Assembly: GCA_934718275.1 (NCBI GenBank)
Contig: CAKUZD010000003.1
Coordinates: 223,972 to 287,971, forward strand
From: an uncultured Candidatus Melainabacteria bacterium
GTDB lineage: Bacteria; Cyanobacteriota; Vampirovibrionia; Gastranaerophilales; Gastranaerophilaceae
Direction: 5' to 3'
Length of the DNA: 64,000 nt
Of this stretch, positions 25,863-34,669 are shown one piece after another. The notes below the pieces were generated by a model. That model was not told the DNA's origin. It saw nothing but the letters and a program-made list of their open reading frames with translations, and did no database searches. The position numbers and the translations under genes are program-made. The first letter of the stretch is position 1. Each line of letters begins with the position of its first letter.

Positions 25863-27572
25863 ATGAAACTACAACCAATAGCTCAACAATTAAATCAAGG
25901 AAAAATTAATAAACAAGATAAAAAAGAAGATAATCTCCAATTTACGGGTCTTGCAGATTATGCTACATTAAGTTTACGATTTTTAGATACAAATCAGGCT
26001 TGGGGAGCTAATGCTGTAGATCTTGGTTCAATGGTAATTCCAAGGACTACTGTTGATATGGTTAACAGAGGACCTGCTGCAGGTATGGAAACAGGCAGAC
26101 GTGAAGCTTCAGGTACTATTAATCATTCATTGGTTGGGGTTTATGGTACTATTGCAGGTTTAGTTTTAGCTGCTTCGTTAAATAATAAATATGGAATTAA
26201 AGCTCATAAAATATTTGTTGATGATGAAACTTTAGACTTGTTAGGAAAAGCTTGGGACAAACAAGTTAGAGCCGGGAACAAAAATCCTTTAAATAATTAT
26301 TTGCAGGATGTATTTAAAGGTGCAGAAACAAGAATTGGTGATGATTGGAAAGCAATTCCTCAAGATAAAATTGATGATGTTGTAAAAAAATATTCAGAAG
26401 TCTTAAATAAAAAAGATGCCCCTAATACTATTTCAAAAGATTTGAGAGAATATGCAAAATCTGTAATTATGAATGCAACAGGTTCTGAAAGTTCATTTAG
26501 ATTAGCAAAAGACCAAAAGACAAATTCTATTTCAAATATATTGGATAGTGTTTATAATGTTTCCAGAACTTTTGTGAATGATAAAGTCGGAAATGCTTTC
26601 AAGGAAAGCAAGGACATTAAGTCCAATATGTTTTTGAAATCTTTAAAACACATGAATTTAAGACGTTCATTGTTAGGACTGGGTATTGCATCAGCTATTG
26701 GTATGTCAATTCAACCGCTGAATATTTATTTAACAAAGAAAAAGACAGGAAGTGACGGTTTTGTCGGTGTTGAAGGCCGCCAAAAGGATAATTCTAAAGG
26801 CTTTAAGATGCTGAAAACAGTAGCTGCTCTTGTGTTTGGTACAGGAACAATTGCAACAATCGGAACTTCAGGTGGTATAAAAGGAATTATCAAAAAAATT
26901 CAATTTAAAGGTCTTGTGCCAACATTAGATCAATTTAAATTTATCTATGGTGTAACTATTATGTCAAGATTTATGGCAGCTAGAGATAAAGATGAACTTA
27001 GAGAAGGCATTGTAAAAGATTCTTTAGGGTTTATCAATTGGCTAATTTTAGGTAATTTCGTTGCTAAAATGACCGCTAATGCCATGGATCAAAATTTATT
27101 GAACTATAGTGAAAAAGAACATGGTAAAGGATTTTTTAATAAACTTATGAAAGCTCCTATGGTTACACGTGATGAAGTTTTGCATAGAGGCTTGAAAGCT
27201 GCAGGAGTTGACACTATTGAAAACGGTAAAGCTTTAACATTTAAACAAATGCTTGCGAAATTAAATGATTCTAAAGTTTCTGCAGCATTAAGAAAAGAAA
27301 CTAAAGGTAAGTTAAGGGCGTTAAGTGTTGCTCAAGTTGCAGGTTACTTGTATTCTGGTTTAATATTAGGTATTGGTATTCCAAAACTTAATATTTATAT
27401 GACAAATAAGTCAGAAGCTAAAAGAAAAGCTCGTTTAGCAGCTGAAAAAGCAAAACAGACTCCAATAGCAGCAGAAAATAAATCTACAGAGAATAATCAA
27501 GAAAAATTAGGTGTAAAAGAGCAATACAGAACAATGATTAAACCGGATAGTAAAAAATTCTTGGGTAAATAA
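25863..27572 (+). CDS. Large membrane protein, tandem paralog 2
   Basis: 569 residues, paralog of the gene 16 bases upstream. It has the short N-terminal motif LQFTG (about residue 26), then VDLGSMVIPRTTVD, GRREASGTIN and a hydrophobic segment (LVGVYGTIAGLVLAAS). A soluble helical domain lies between about 120 and 260. Hydrophobic segments recur near 270-285, 320-340, 395-412 and 490-510. It ends with a Lys/Ala-rich tail (KSEAKRKARLAAEKAKQ). The start follows AAGGAG. The paired arrangement suggests a heteromeric complex or a recent duplication. Its 3' end is 2 bases from the convergent prepilin stop, leaving no room for a separate terminator. Confidence 0.75.
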   Translation: MKLQPIAQQLNQGKINKQDKKEDNLQFTGLADYATLSLRFLDTNQAWGANAVDLGSMVIPRTTVDMVNRGPAAGMETGRREASGTINHSLVGVYGTIAGLVLAASLNNKYGIKAHKIFVDDETLDLLGKAWDKQVRAGNKNPLNNYLQDVFKGAETRIGDDWKAIPQDKIDDVVKKYSEVLNKKDAPNTISKDLREYAKSVIMNATGSESSFRLAKDQKTNSISNILDSVYNVSRTFVNDKVGNAFKESKDIKSNMFLKSLKHMNLRRSLLGLGIASAIGMSIQPLNIYLTKKKTGSDGFVGVEGRQKDNSKGFKMLKTVAALVFGTGTIATIGTSGGIKGIIKKIQFKGLVPTLDQFKFIYGVTIMSRFMAARDKDELREGIVKDSLGFINWLILGNFVAKMTANAMDQNLLNYSEKEHGKGFFNKLMKAPMVTRDEVLHRGLKAAGVDTIENGKALTFKQMLAKLNDSKVSAALRKETKGKLRALSVAQVAGYLYSGLILGIGIPKLNIYMTNKSEAKRKARLAAEKAKQTPIAAENKSTENNQEKLGVKEQYRTMIKPDSKKFLGK

Positions 27573-27574
27573 TC

Positions 27575-28255
27575 TTATAGTCTAATTGGATAGTCTTTAG
27601 GAAATTCATATCCGTTTTCTTCTAAAAGTATTGTACAGTATAATCCGCTTTGTTGACAGTTTCTTAGTGCTTTAGTATGGTCGGGGTAAGGAGTCCCTTC
27701 ACCTTCGCAGAAGAAAGGGCGAACTTGGTTGCTATTCACATAACATAATCCAATTTCTTTACATAAAATGAAAACAAAAATATCTCTACCTTGTTTATTA
27801 GGAGCTTTTTCTCCATTTATATCATAGTATATATCGTAACATGCTCCAATTTTTATACTCATTTGTGAGCCATCAATAAATCTTATTGTTGCCATATTAC
27901 TTCCCAAAAGTTCACGTTTTTCAATATTTACTTCTTTAATATATGGTTTAATATATGTTTCTAAAAAACTATATGCATCATCTGAATTATTTAGCTCACC
28001 ATGTTCCCAATCTTCTCGTGGTCCGATATCGTTTTCTGCTGCAAGTAATGCTTGATTTATTACAGAAACAAATTTTTTTATTCGAACAGTTGCTTGTTGT
28101 TTTTTATAATTTTGAATTAGTGCAGGTAATGTCATAGCAGCAACAACTCCAATTATTCCAAGTGTAATCAGAACTTCCGCTAAAGTGAATGCAACTTTGT
28201 TTCTTGATTTGCTGTTTGTGCTTTGTATAAAACCAACATTAAATTTTTTATTCAT
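27575..28255 (-). CDS. Type IV prepilin-like protein (intact)
   Basis: 226 residues. A 22-residue basic leader (MNKKFNVGFIQSTNSKSRNK) is followed by the prepilin helix FTLAEVLITLG-IIGVVAAMTLP. The residue before the cleaved bond is Ala (KVA-F), where prepilin peptidase usually wants Gly. The globular part has paired Cys and YDINGEKAPNKQGRDIF, the same motif as in the G10-interrupted gene at 14444. Such pseudopilins are common in this lineage and may serve adhesion or secretion. The start follows AGGATAAAAT. It is divergent from a small HTH gene, with 97 bases between. Confidence 0.88.
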   Translation of the reverse strand: MNKKFNVGFIQSTNSKSRNKVAFTLAEVLITLGIIGVVAAMTLPALIQNYKKQQATVRIKKFVSVINQALLAAENDIGPREDWEHGELNNSDDAYSFLETYIKPYIKEVNIEKRELLGSNMATIRFIDGSQMSIKIGACYDIYYDINGEKAPNKQGRDIFVFILCKEIGLCYVNSNQVRPFFCEGEGTPYPDHTKALRNCQQSGLYCTILLEENGYEFPKDYPIRL

Positions 28256-28340
28256 ATTTTATCCTCATATAAGTTATTATATAAACATATATGTTTATAT
28301 AATAAAATTATAAGAAGTAATATATTTTTGTCAATAACTG

Positions 28341-28352
28341 TACAATATAGTT
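28341..28352 (+). promoter_or_regulatory. -10 element placed for a leaderless HTH mRNA
   Basis: CTG-TACAAT at 28338-28346, then ATAGTT, then ATG at 28353. No Shine-Dalgarno. Confidence 0.45.
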
Positions 28353-28571
28353 ATGATAGATAAAAAACAAACTTTAAAAATTCTTGCAGAAAATATTAGA
28401 GTTGAACGTGCAAGAAGAAAGTATTCGCAAGAATATTTAGCCGAGCAGGCTGATATTACACCACAACATTTGTACAGAATTGAAAATGAAAAAGTTTGCC
28501 CGACTATTTATGTTGTTGTTTGTATTGCTCAAGCTCTTGGGGTTTCTTTAGATAAACTGCTGCCTTTATAA
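28353..28571 (+). CDS. Small XRE-family HTH regulator
   Basis: 72 residues, almost only a helix-turn-helix domain: IRVERARRKYSQEYLAEQADIT-type helices 1-2, then TPQHLYRIENEKVCPTI recognition helix region, then ALGVSLDKLLPL. Short single-domain regulators of this class bind as dimers. It is divergent from the prepilin gene, so it may control it. This is inference. It has no visible ribosome binding site and a leaderless-type promoter. A strong terminator follows. Confidence 0.85.
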   Translation: MIDKKQTLKILAENIRVERARRKYSQEYLAEQADITPQHLYRIENEKVCPTIYVVVCIAQALGVSLDKLLPL

Positions 28572-28574
28572 AAT

Positions 28575-28605
28575 AAAAACTTTCCCTAAAACAAGGAAAG
28601 TTTTT
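28575..28605. terminator. Bidirectional terminator between the HTH gene and atpG
   Basis: AAAAACTTTCC (28575-28585) and GGAAAGTTTTT (28595-28605) form a perfect 11-bp stem with a 9-base loop. It closes the HTH transcript and, on the minus strand, the atp operon. Confidence 0.9.
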
Positions 28606-28628
28606 ACTAATGTAATATTTTATAAATT

Positions 28629-29561
28629 TTATCCTAATTGAGCATTTGCACCGGATACTACTTCAATAATTTCTTGCGTAATTGCAAATTGTCTTGTTTT
28701 GTTATATTGAACCGATAAATCTTTAATCATTTTTTCAGCATTTGTAGTAGCTGCAGACATAGCTGTCATCCTACTTGCAAGTTCACTTGCTTGTGCCTCC
28801 AATAACGATTGGTAAAGAATATTTGTCATATACATTGGAACAATTTTTTGTAATATGTTGTGCATATCAGGAACAAATTCCATTAACGGCTCAATAACGT
28901 TATCGGTAATTCTTTCGTGGTCGTCATTTAAACCTTTAAGAGGTAATATTGTCCAATTTTCAACAAAGTAACTCATCATATTTTTAAATCGAGTTGTAAT
29001 AACCTCTATTTTATCAATTTTTTGAGATACAAAATCTTCTGCAATATCTTCTATTACGATTTTAGCTCCTTCACCTGTAGGTTCATTAGCTACACTTAAG
29101 TATGTTCTTTTTATTTCGCAATTTAACGCTTTACATTTTCGTTTTAAAGTAGAAATTCCTTTTTGGCCAACAACATAGAGAACTGTATTAACACCTTGTT
29201 CTTTATAATCTTTTATAGTTTGTAGAGTTTTTCTGACAATATTAGCATTATATGCTCCGGCAAGTCCTTTATTGGATGTAATTATCAGCAAACCAACAGT
29301 TTTTATTTCTCTAACCTGCAAGAGTTCAGGATAATTATCTATTGCAGATTTTATTTTAAGACTTTGGGTGCTATAAGTTCCTACTGAAGCCAGCAATTTT
29401 TTTAACATTGATGTTAATTCTGTAGTAAAAGGTCTAGAGGCTTTTACTGTATTTTCAGCTTTTTTTACTTTAGCCGCTGCAACCATCTTCATGGCACGAG
29501 TAATTTTTTGCGTACTTTGAACACTCTGTATTCTATTTTTAATGTCTTTTAAGTTTGTCAT
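28629..29561 (-). CDS. atpG: ATP synthase subunit gamma
   Basis: Central rotor shaft of F1. 310 residues with family-wide ends: N-terminal LKDIKNRIQSVQSTQKITRAMKMVAAAK and C-terminal LSVQYNKTRQFAITQEIIEVVSGANA. The length fits the bacterial 285-315 range; residues about 195-230 do not look like the Cys-containing redox insertion of chloroplast gamma (no Cys pair in that region). Last gene of the operon, followed by a terminator. A strong hairpin lies in the 60-base gap after atpA, next to its AAAGG ribosome binding site. Confidence 0.97.
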   Translation of the reverse strand: MTNLKDIKNRIQSVQSTQKITRAMKMVAAAKVKKAENTVKASRPFTTELTSMLKKLLASVGTYSTQSLKIKSAIDNYPELLQVREIKTVGLLIITSNKGLAGAYNANIVRKTLQTIKDYKEQGVNTVLYVVGQKGISTLKRKCKALNCEIKRTYLSVANEPTGEGAKIVIEDIAEDFVSQKIDKIEVITTRFKNMMSYFVENWTILPLKGLNDDHERITDNVIEPLMEFVPDMHNILQKIVPMYMTNILYQSLLEAQASELASRMTAMSAATTNAEKMIKDLSVQYNKTRQFAITQEIIEVVSGANAQLG

Positions 29562-29573
29562 ATTTTACCTTTA

Positions 29574-29609
29574 ATTATGCATGGTTGGGTTTTTCCCAAC
29601 CTGCATAAT
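29574..29609 (-). promoter_or_regulatory. Intercistronic hairpin between atpA and atpG
   Basis: ATTATGCA and GGTTGGG on one side pair with CCCAACC and TGCATAAT on the other: 15 bp, one bulged base (29582), 5-base loop. No U run follows on the minus strand; instead the gamma ribosome binding site (AAAGG) comes within about 5 bases. It looks like an mRNA-stability or translation-setting element rather than a terminator. Confidence 0.7.
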
Positions 29610-29621
29610 GTTTTTACTCTA

Positions 29622-31133
29622 CTAGAATGTTTTTTTGAACTTTGATAAAGCATCTTTTAGTTCAACTTTATCAGCATCTTCAAGTTTAGCTCCGTTATTA
29701 AGTTTGTCTTTTAATTCACTTAGATTTGTATCTAAATATGCAAACCATTCTTTTTTAAACTTAGCAACGTCTGAATTTGCTACATCATCTAAAATTCCTT
29801 CGTTAGCAGCGAACAAAATTGTAATTTGTTCTGCAACACTTAAAGGGTTGTATTGAGGCTGTTTCAATACTTCTGTAAGTTTTTCGCCTCTTAATAATTG
29901 ATTTTTAGTTGAAGCATCAAGATCAGATGCAAACTGTGCAAAAGCTGCAAGTTCGTTATATTGTGCTAAATCAAGTCTTAATTGACCTGCGACCTGTTTA
30001 ATACCTTTTGTTTGAGCAGCACCACCAACACGAGATACTGAAATACCTGCATTAATAGCCGGTCTTACACCAGAGTTAAACAAGTTTGATTCTAAGAAAA
30101 TCTGTCCGTCAGTAATTGAAATTACGTTGGTTGGAATATACGCAGATACATCTCCGGCTTGAGTTTCAATGATAGGTAACGCTGTAATACTACCACCGCC
30201 TAAATCATCATTTAACTTAACTGCTCTTTCAAGTAACCTTGAGTGTAAATAGAATACATCTCCCGGATATGCTTCACGTCCCGGTGGTCTTTTTAATAGC
30301 AAACTCATGGCACGGTAGGCTTGAGCGTGTTTAGACAAGTCGTCATATATGATTAATACATCTTTTCCTTGTTCCATGAATTCTTCACCTATCGCAACAC
30401 CTGCAAATGGCGCAATATATTGTAAAGGCGCGGCTTCATTAGCTGTAGCTGATACAATAATTGAGTATTCCATCGCACCATGTTCTTCCAATGTTTTTGC
30501 AATTTGAGCAACTGTTGAAGTTTTTTGACCAATTGCAACATAAATACAAATTACATTTTGACCTTTTTGGTTGATAATAGTATCAAGTGCAATAGCAGTT
30601 TTACCCGTTTGTCTGTCGCCAATAATTAACTCACGTTGACCTCTACCGATTGGAGTTAAGGCATCAATAGCTGTTAAGCCTGTTTGTAATGGTTGGTGAA
30701 CAGATTTTCTTGCAACAATCCCCGGAGCAACTCTTTCAATTGGTCTTGTTTTGTCTGAATTTATCTCTCCTTTACCATCAATAGGTTTTCCTGTCGGGTC
30801 TACAATTCTTCCTATTAATGCATCTCCAACCGGAACAGAAGCAATTCTTCCTGTTGTTTTAACAGTCATTCCTTCTTTAATGTGTGTATATTCTCCCAAA
30901 ATTACAATACCTACATTGTCTTCTTCAAGGTTCATTGTTATCCCGAGAGTATTTTTTCCATCTTCAAATGTTACAAGCTCATTTGACATAACATTTCTTA
31001 GCCCGTAAACTCTGGCAATACCGTCACCTACTTCAATTACGGTTCCTGTATTTGATACCTCGGATTGAAGCTCATAGTTTTCGATTTTGCTTTTAATTAT
31101 AGAACTAATTTCATCAGGTTTAATAAGTGCCAT
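29622..31133 (-). CDS. atpA: ATP synthase subunit alpha
   Basis: Non-catalytic nucleotide-binding subunit of F1. At 503 residues it is full length. P-loop GDRQTGKTA near residue 170, LLKRPPGREAYPGDVFYLHSRLLERA near 286, and the alpha/beta signature IDTNxGIR-equivalent PAINAGISVSRVGGAAQ near 363. The start follows AGAGG. It lies 15 bases after atpH. The usual beta gene is not downstream of gamma, in contrast with most non-cyanobacterial operons. Confidence 0.98.
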   Translation of the reverse strand: MALIKPDEISSIIKSKIENYELQSEVSNTGTVIEVGDGIARVYGLRNVMSNELVTFEDGKNTLGITMNLEEDNVGIVILGEYTHIKEGMTVKTTGRIASVPVGDALIGRIVDPTGKPIDGKGEINSDKTRPIERVAPGIVARKSVHQPLQTGLTAIDALTPIGRGQRELIIGDRQTGKTAIALDTIINQKGQNVICIYVAIGQKTSTVAQIAKTLEEHGAMEYSIIVSATANEAAPLQYIAPFAGVAIGEEFMEQGKDVLIIYDDLSKHAQAYRAMSLLLKRPPGREAYPGDVFYLHSRLLERAVKLNDDLGGGSITALPIIETQAGDVSAYIPTNVISITDGQIFLESNLFNSGVRPAINAGISVSRVGGAAQTKGIKQVAGQLRLDLAQYNELAAFAQFASDLDASTKNQLLRGEKLTEVLKQPQYNPLSVAEQITILFAANEGILDDVANSDVAKFKKEWFAYLDTNLSELKDKLNNGAKLEDADKVELKDALSKFKKTF

Positions 31134-31148
31134 AATTTCCTCTCTATA

Positions 31149-31691
31149 TTATATTTTACTCAAATTTTCCAATTTATTTTTAAGGCTGTTATCAATAACA
31201 TTGTCACCAATTTTTATTATCAAGCCTCCAATAATATTTTTATCAATATTCCAATTTGCAACTATTGTTTTTTGAAGTTTATTTTGAAGTTTTTCAATTA
31301 AATTTTGTTTTCTATCCTCAGAAACTTCTATTGCTGAAATAACTTCAACTCTTTTTATATTATGAATTTCATCAACATTTATAGAAAAAGCTTCAATAAT
31401 TTGATTTAATTCATGAAATCTCTTTCTATCAACTAAAACTTTTAAAAAGTTAATCAATTTATCGTTAATTTGATTTGAAAAAACATTTTCAATAATTTCA
31501 AATTTTATTTTATTTGATATTGCAGGATTATTCATTACATCTACAAATTCTGAAGAATTTTTTGCAATTTCTTTAATAATATTCAAATTATTAAGAATGT
31601 CTTCGCATGACATAATTCCGTCTTTATAAATTTGAATTAAAGAGTCTGCGTAATTTTTTGCAGATGTTGATATTTGTGTATTTATACTCAT
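31149..31691 (-). CDS. atpH: ATP synthase subunit delta
   Basis: 180-residue peripheral-stalk cap (OSCP homolog). It has YADSLIQIYKDG at the start, LINFLKVLVDRKR in the middle and the conserved end IIGGLIIKIGDNVIDNSLKNKLENL. It follows atpF with 3 bases between and precedes atpA by 15, so all are one transcript. Confidence 0.95.
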   Translation of the reverse strand: MSINTQISTSAKNYADSLIQIYKDGIMSCEDILNNLNIIKEIAKNSSEFVDVMNNPAISNKIKFEIIENVFSNQINDKLINFLKVLVDRKRFHELNQIIEAFSINVDEIHNIKRVEVISAIEVSEDRKQNLIEKLQNKLQKTIVANWNIDKNIIGGLIIKIGDNVIDNSLKNKLENLSKI

Positions 31692-31694
31692 AAG

Positions 31695-32198
31695 TTATAT
31701 CCTGTCTATGTTTTGAATACTTTCATCAATAAATTTGTTATGCAAATCGTGATTATTTTCCAATACAGAAATAATATGTTTTCTCGCAATTTCTATTGAT
31801 GTATTTAATGTCTTTTTTGTTATTTGGGCAGATAAAGTTTTTTCTTCTGCACTAATAACTCGTTTTATATTTTTTTCAATCAGTTGAACCTTGGCATTTG
31901 TGTTATTTAAAATTTGGCTGGCAATCCCATCTGCTCTTTTGGAAGCTTCTTCTAATTGTTTGGCAATATCATTATCTATATTTTCAACAGATTTTTGAGC
32001 CTGTGAAAGTTTATTTTCAGCTTTAGCTTTTTCTTCTTTTGCATTATTTATGGAATTGATAATGTCTTGCTTAATTTTTTCAATTCCTCCGGATACATTT
32101 AACTTTTTATATAAAATTGCAAAAAGCAAAAGTAATATTGCAAAATTAAATGTATTTGATTCTACTATAATAGTCCAAAAATTTGCCAATTCATTCAT
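31695..32198 (-). CDS. atpF: ATP synthase subunit b
   Basis: 167 residues: one N-terminal membrane helix (about residues 15-33, FNFAILLLLFAILYKKL), then a long charged coiled coil to the C-terminus. Its ATG overlaps the stop of the b' gene as TAATG (1 base shared), so translation is coupled. It is the second b-type gene in the cluster, in the position of cyanobacterial b. Confidence 0.93.
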   Translation of the reverse strand: MNELANFWTIIVESNTFNFAILLLLFAILYKKLNVSGGIEKIKQDIINSINNAKEEKAKAENKLSQAQKSVENIDNDIAKQLEEASKRADGIASQILNNTNAKVQLIEKNIKRVISAEEKTLSAQITKKTLNTSIEIARKHIISVLENNHDLHNKFIDESIQNIDRI

Positions 32199-32665
32199 TA
32201 GTTAAGTATCCTGTTTACAAGTTCTTTATCGGTATCTTCGATATGAGTATTTATTCCGAGCACTTTGGATGATATTACTTCTGCCAAGTTTATAACCTCG
32301 TTTTTGAGTTCTTCAGATGCCTGTTTAGCTTCATTTTGAAGATTTGCTTTGGCAGAAGATATTTCATCCTGAGATTTTTGTTTAGCATTATCTGTTAAGA
32401 TTTTAGAATTTTCATTTGCATCATTTATTTTATCAGTAACAATTTTTTTTGAATCAGAGGCTGATTGATTTAATCTAGCTTCCTTATCTCTTAAAATAGA
32501 ATCTGCTTTATTACTTGAATTAATTGCATCAGATTTTGTATTATCAATAAACTTCTGACGTTCATTCATAACATTTTCTAATGGTTTATAAAATATTTTG
32601 TTCATTATAATTGTAAATATTATAAAACTTATTGCTGATACTATAAATGTTGCATTAAATTCCAT
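32198..32665 (-). CDS. atpF': ATP synthase subunit b' (second b-type subunit)
   Basis: 155 residues: a membrane helix at about 5-22, then NKIFYKPLENVMNERQKFI, the start of the stalk typical for b' chains, then a continuous polar helix. Two different b-type genes next to each other occur in cyanobacteria, chloroplasts and some other photosynthetic bacteria. Here the order c - b' - b - delta - alpha - gamma is the cyanobacterial one. Confidence 0.92.
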   Translation of the reverse strand: MEFNATFIVSAISFIIFTIIMNKIFYKPLENVMNERQKFIDNTKSDAINSSNKADSILRDKEARLNQSASDSKKIVTDKINDANENSKILTDNAKQKSQDEISSAKANLQNEAKQASEELKNEVINLAEVISSKVLGINTHIEDTDKELVNRILN

Positions 32666-32719
32666 TTTTAATCCTTTACGATGATTGTGTGTGAGGTTAT
32701 AATGAATAACCCTGTTTCC

Positions 32720-32959
32720 CTATTTTCCTAACAACATAAATGCGATTACGAATGCGTATAAAGCACAAGCTTCTGATAAAGCAGCACCCAATAAGAAAAA
32801 GCCGAATGCTTTACCTGCAACTTCCGGTTGTCTTGAAACTGCATCCATTAAACCTTTTGTTGCAAAACCGATACCTAATCCTGCACCAACTGCACCAAAA
32901 CCGATTGCAATACCTGCTCCTAAGTGTGCCATTTGTGAAACTGTAGCTGTGTCTACCAT
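32720..32959 (-). CDS. atpE: ATP synthase subunit c (rotor ring)
   Basis: 79-residue hairpin of two membrane helices joined by the polar loop SRQPE. The ion-binding carboxylate is Glu63 in ALSEACALYAF. The Na+-type signature needs Gln in the first helix (GxGxGQG) and Glu followed by Ser-Thr; here the corresponding residues are Ile30 (GAGLGIG) and Ala64, which point to protons. This assignment is inference from the known Na+ rings. The start follows AGGAGAG. Confidence 0.96.
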   Translation of the reverse strand: MVDTATVSQMAHLGAGIAIGFGAVGAGLGIGFATKGLMDAVSRQPEVAGKAFGFFLLGAALSEACALYAFVIAFMLLGK

Positions 32960-33011
32960 TTTTTCTCTCCTTTTTTATCTTTTTTACAATATTTATATTA
33001 AGTTATTCTTC

Positions 33012-33704
33012 TTAGTGTTCGTCTCCTGTTGCTGAACCTATATAAGCTATTGTCAACATCATGAATACGGTTGCTTGAATAAATGCAACCAAAATTTCAA
33101 ACAGCATTATCGGAAGTGGTAAGAAATAAGCCAAGCCTCCAAGAGCTATTGATACAAGAATTTCTCCGGCAAATACATTGGCAAAAAGTCGGATTGCTAA
33201 ACTTAGCGGTCTTGTAAACATTTCTAAGATTTCAACTAATGCCATTACAATTCCTGTAAAACTAAGTTCATGTAAAAAGAATTTTGTTCCTTTTTCTTTA
33301 ATACCCATTCCAACATAATATATAAGTACAATAACAGCCATAGCTGCTGTTAAGTTAATATCATTTGTAGGAGATGCAAGTTCTGCTCCGTTTTTTAAAT
33401 TTATGATTCTCAAAGGAAGTTGTCCCATAAGATTTGCCGTTAAAATAAATAAGAATAAAGAAGCGACAAGAGGAACATGCCGTCTGTTGTTATTTGCAAC
33501 CATTGTATCTAAAGTTCCATAGAAAAACTTCATAATAGCTTCAGATATTGCTTGTAGTTTGTTTGGGACTAATGACAAGTTGCGTGTTGCTAGTAGTGCA
33601 AAAATAATGACAACAAGCATAGCAAACCACATGGTAAATATTGTATCTAAATTAAAAGATACAACATTCCCTAAAATCTTTAATGTGTAAATCCAATGTT
33701 CCAT
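33012..33704 (-). CDS. atpB: ATP synthase subunit a
   Basis: 230-residue multi-helix stator channel. The start at 33704 (MEHWIYTL) has AGGGAGACAGAAC upstream; the longer frame to 33845 runs through the upstream terminator and is rejected. The conserved Arg is in RPLSLAIRLFANVFAGE near residue 175, and the C-terminal helix holds FIQATVFMMLTIAYI. First gene of the operon; there is no atpI upstream, which cyanobacteria usually have. Confidence 0.96.
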   Translation of the reverse strand: MEHWIYTLKILGNVVSFNLDTIFTMWFAMLVVIIFALLATRNLSLVPNKLQAISEAIMKFFYGTLDTMVANNNRRHVPLVASLFLFILTANLMGQLPLRIINLKNGAELASPTNDINLTAAMAVIVLIYYVGMGIKEKGTKFFLHELSFTGIVMALVEILEMFTRPLSLAIRLFANVFAGEILVSIALGGLAYFLPLPIMLFEILVAFIQATVFMMLTIAYIGSATGDEH

Positions 33705-33766
33705 GTTCTGTCTCCCTCGTGACTTAATTTTAACTCGTAAAAAAAAAATCGCAAATTTTTTATTAA

Positions 33767-33796
33767 AAATCTGGAAAGAATTATCCTTCCAGATTT
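33767..33796 (-). terminator. Terminator isolating the upstream gene from the atp operon
   Basis: AAATCTGGAA (33767-33776) and TTCCAGATTT (33787-33796) form a perfect 10-bp stem; on the minus strand TTTTTAA follows. It lies between the stop at 33881 and atpB. Confidence 0.8.
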
Positions 33797-33880
33797 CAGA
33801 GTTTTTTGTTTTAAGTAAAAAATTAAGAAATGATAAAAAGAACATTAAATATACAGTCGAATAGTGGAACTTTATCTCTT

Positions 33881-34474
33881 TTATGCTATAATTTGGTATG
33901 GTCCGATTTTATCCTTAATAAATGGGGCTTTAAAGCTTTTAAAACCAAATTTAGAAATTAGAGAATCGAACAAGTTCTTTAAATCAAGTGCTTTTTGGGG
34001 ATTAACACTAACATTTGCTTCCGCTAAATTTGGATCGCAAAAATTAAATCTCATATTTCCATTAATTGATAGACCTTTTGAATTTTGCTCTAAAAGTAGA
34101 TTTGGTTCGTCACAGTCTTTCCAAAAACCATTAGTTTGCAAGTCTTTACTACCAAATCTCCATTTCACTGCAGCTTCAGGAGTGCCAAATTGTGAAACAG
34201 AAACAGCACCTTTTCCTACTGATTTATCTCCTTTTTTAGCAATGAAACCTAAAATCGAAAATCCGTTACCATTATTATTCGCTTTTGCAGAACAAACTAC
34301 TCTATCTGCATTTCCAAGCAGGGCTTTTGCTGCTTCTTGTTGTTTTTCAGGTACTTGTGCTAAGAATGTATTTACAGGAATCTCAAATTTATTTCGTTTA
34401 ATTCCTTTGTTTACCAAGGCGTTCATATAACCAATACCTCTTTTTGCTGCAGATTGCATGACGATAACTTTCAT
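33881..34474 (-). CDS. Hypothetical soluble protein
   Basis: 197 residues, no family recognised. It opens MKVIVMQSAAKRGIGYMNALVNKGIKRNK and is followed by alternating charged and small residues without a signal peptide or membrane segment. It has the look of a compact alpha/beta protein. Two cysteines (near 61 and 145) are not paired in a motif. The start follows AAAGGAAAAAGTAT. The gene has its own terminator before the atp operon and a 195-base AT-rich gap upstream to the HTH gene. Confidence 0.7.
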   Translation of the reverse strand: MKVIVMQSAAKRGIGYMNALVNKGIKRNKFEIPVNTFLAQVPEKQQEAAKALLGNADRVVCSAKANNNGNGFSILGFIAKKGDKSVGKGAVSVSQFGTPEAAVKWRFGSKDLQTNGFWKDCDEPNLLLEQNSKGLSINGNMRFNFCDPNLAEANVSVNPQKALDLKNLFDSLISKFGFKSFKAPFIKDKIGPYQIIA

Positions 34475-34669
34475 ATACTTTTTCCTTTCACCATTATTGT
34501 ATCTACTTACTCTTATATTAAAACTTTCAAATAAAAAAAATTGACACCTGAAATATACTTTACAATTCTATATTCTATATACATAGTATTATTAATACAT
34601 TCCAGCTTTACATATCTTAATATAAAATACCTTTAAACAGTAAAAGTACAATAAATAGAAGTTAAAAGT

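Noticed and set aside
33864..34430. 188-residue plus-strand frame opposite the 33881 gene
   Set aside because: Antisense shadow: low-complexity Phe/Leu/Ser composition, no ribosome binding site, and the minus-strand gene has a clear one.
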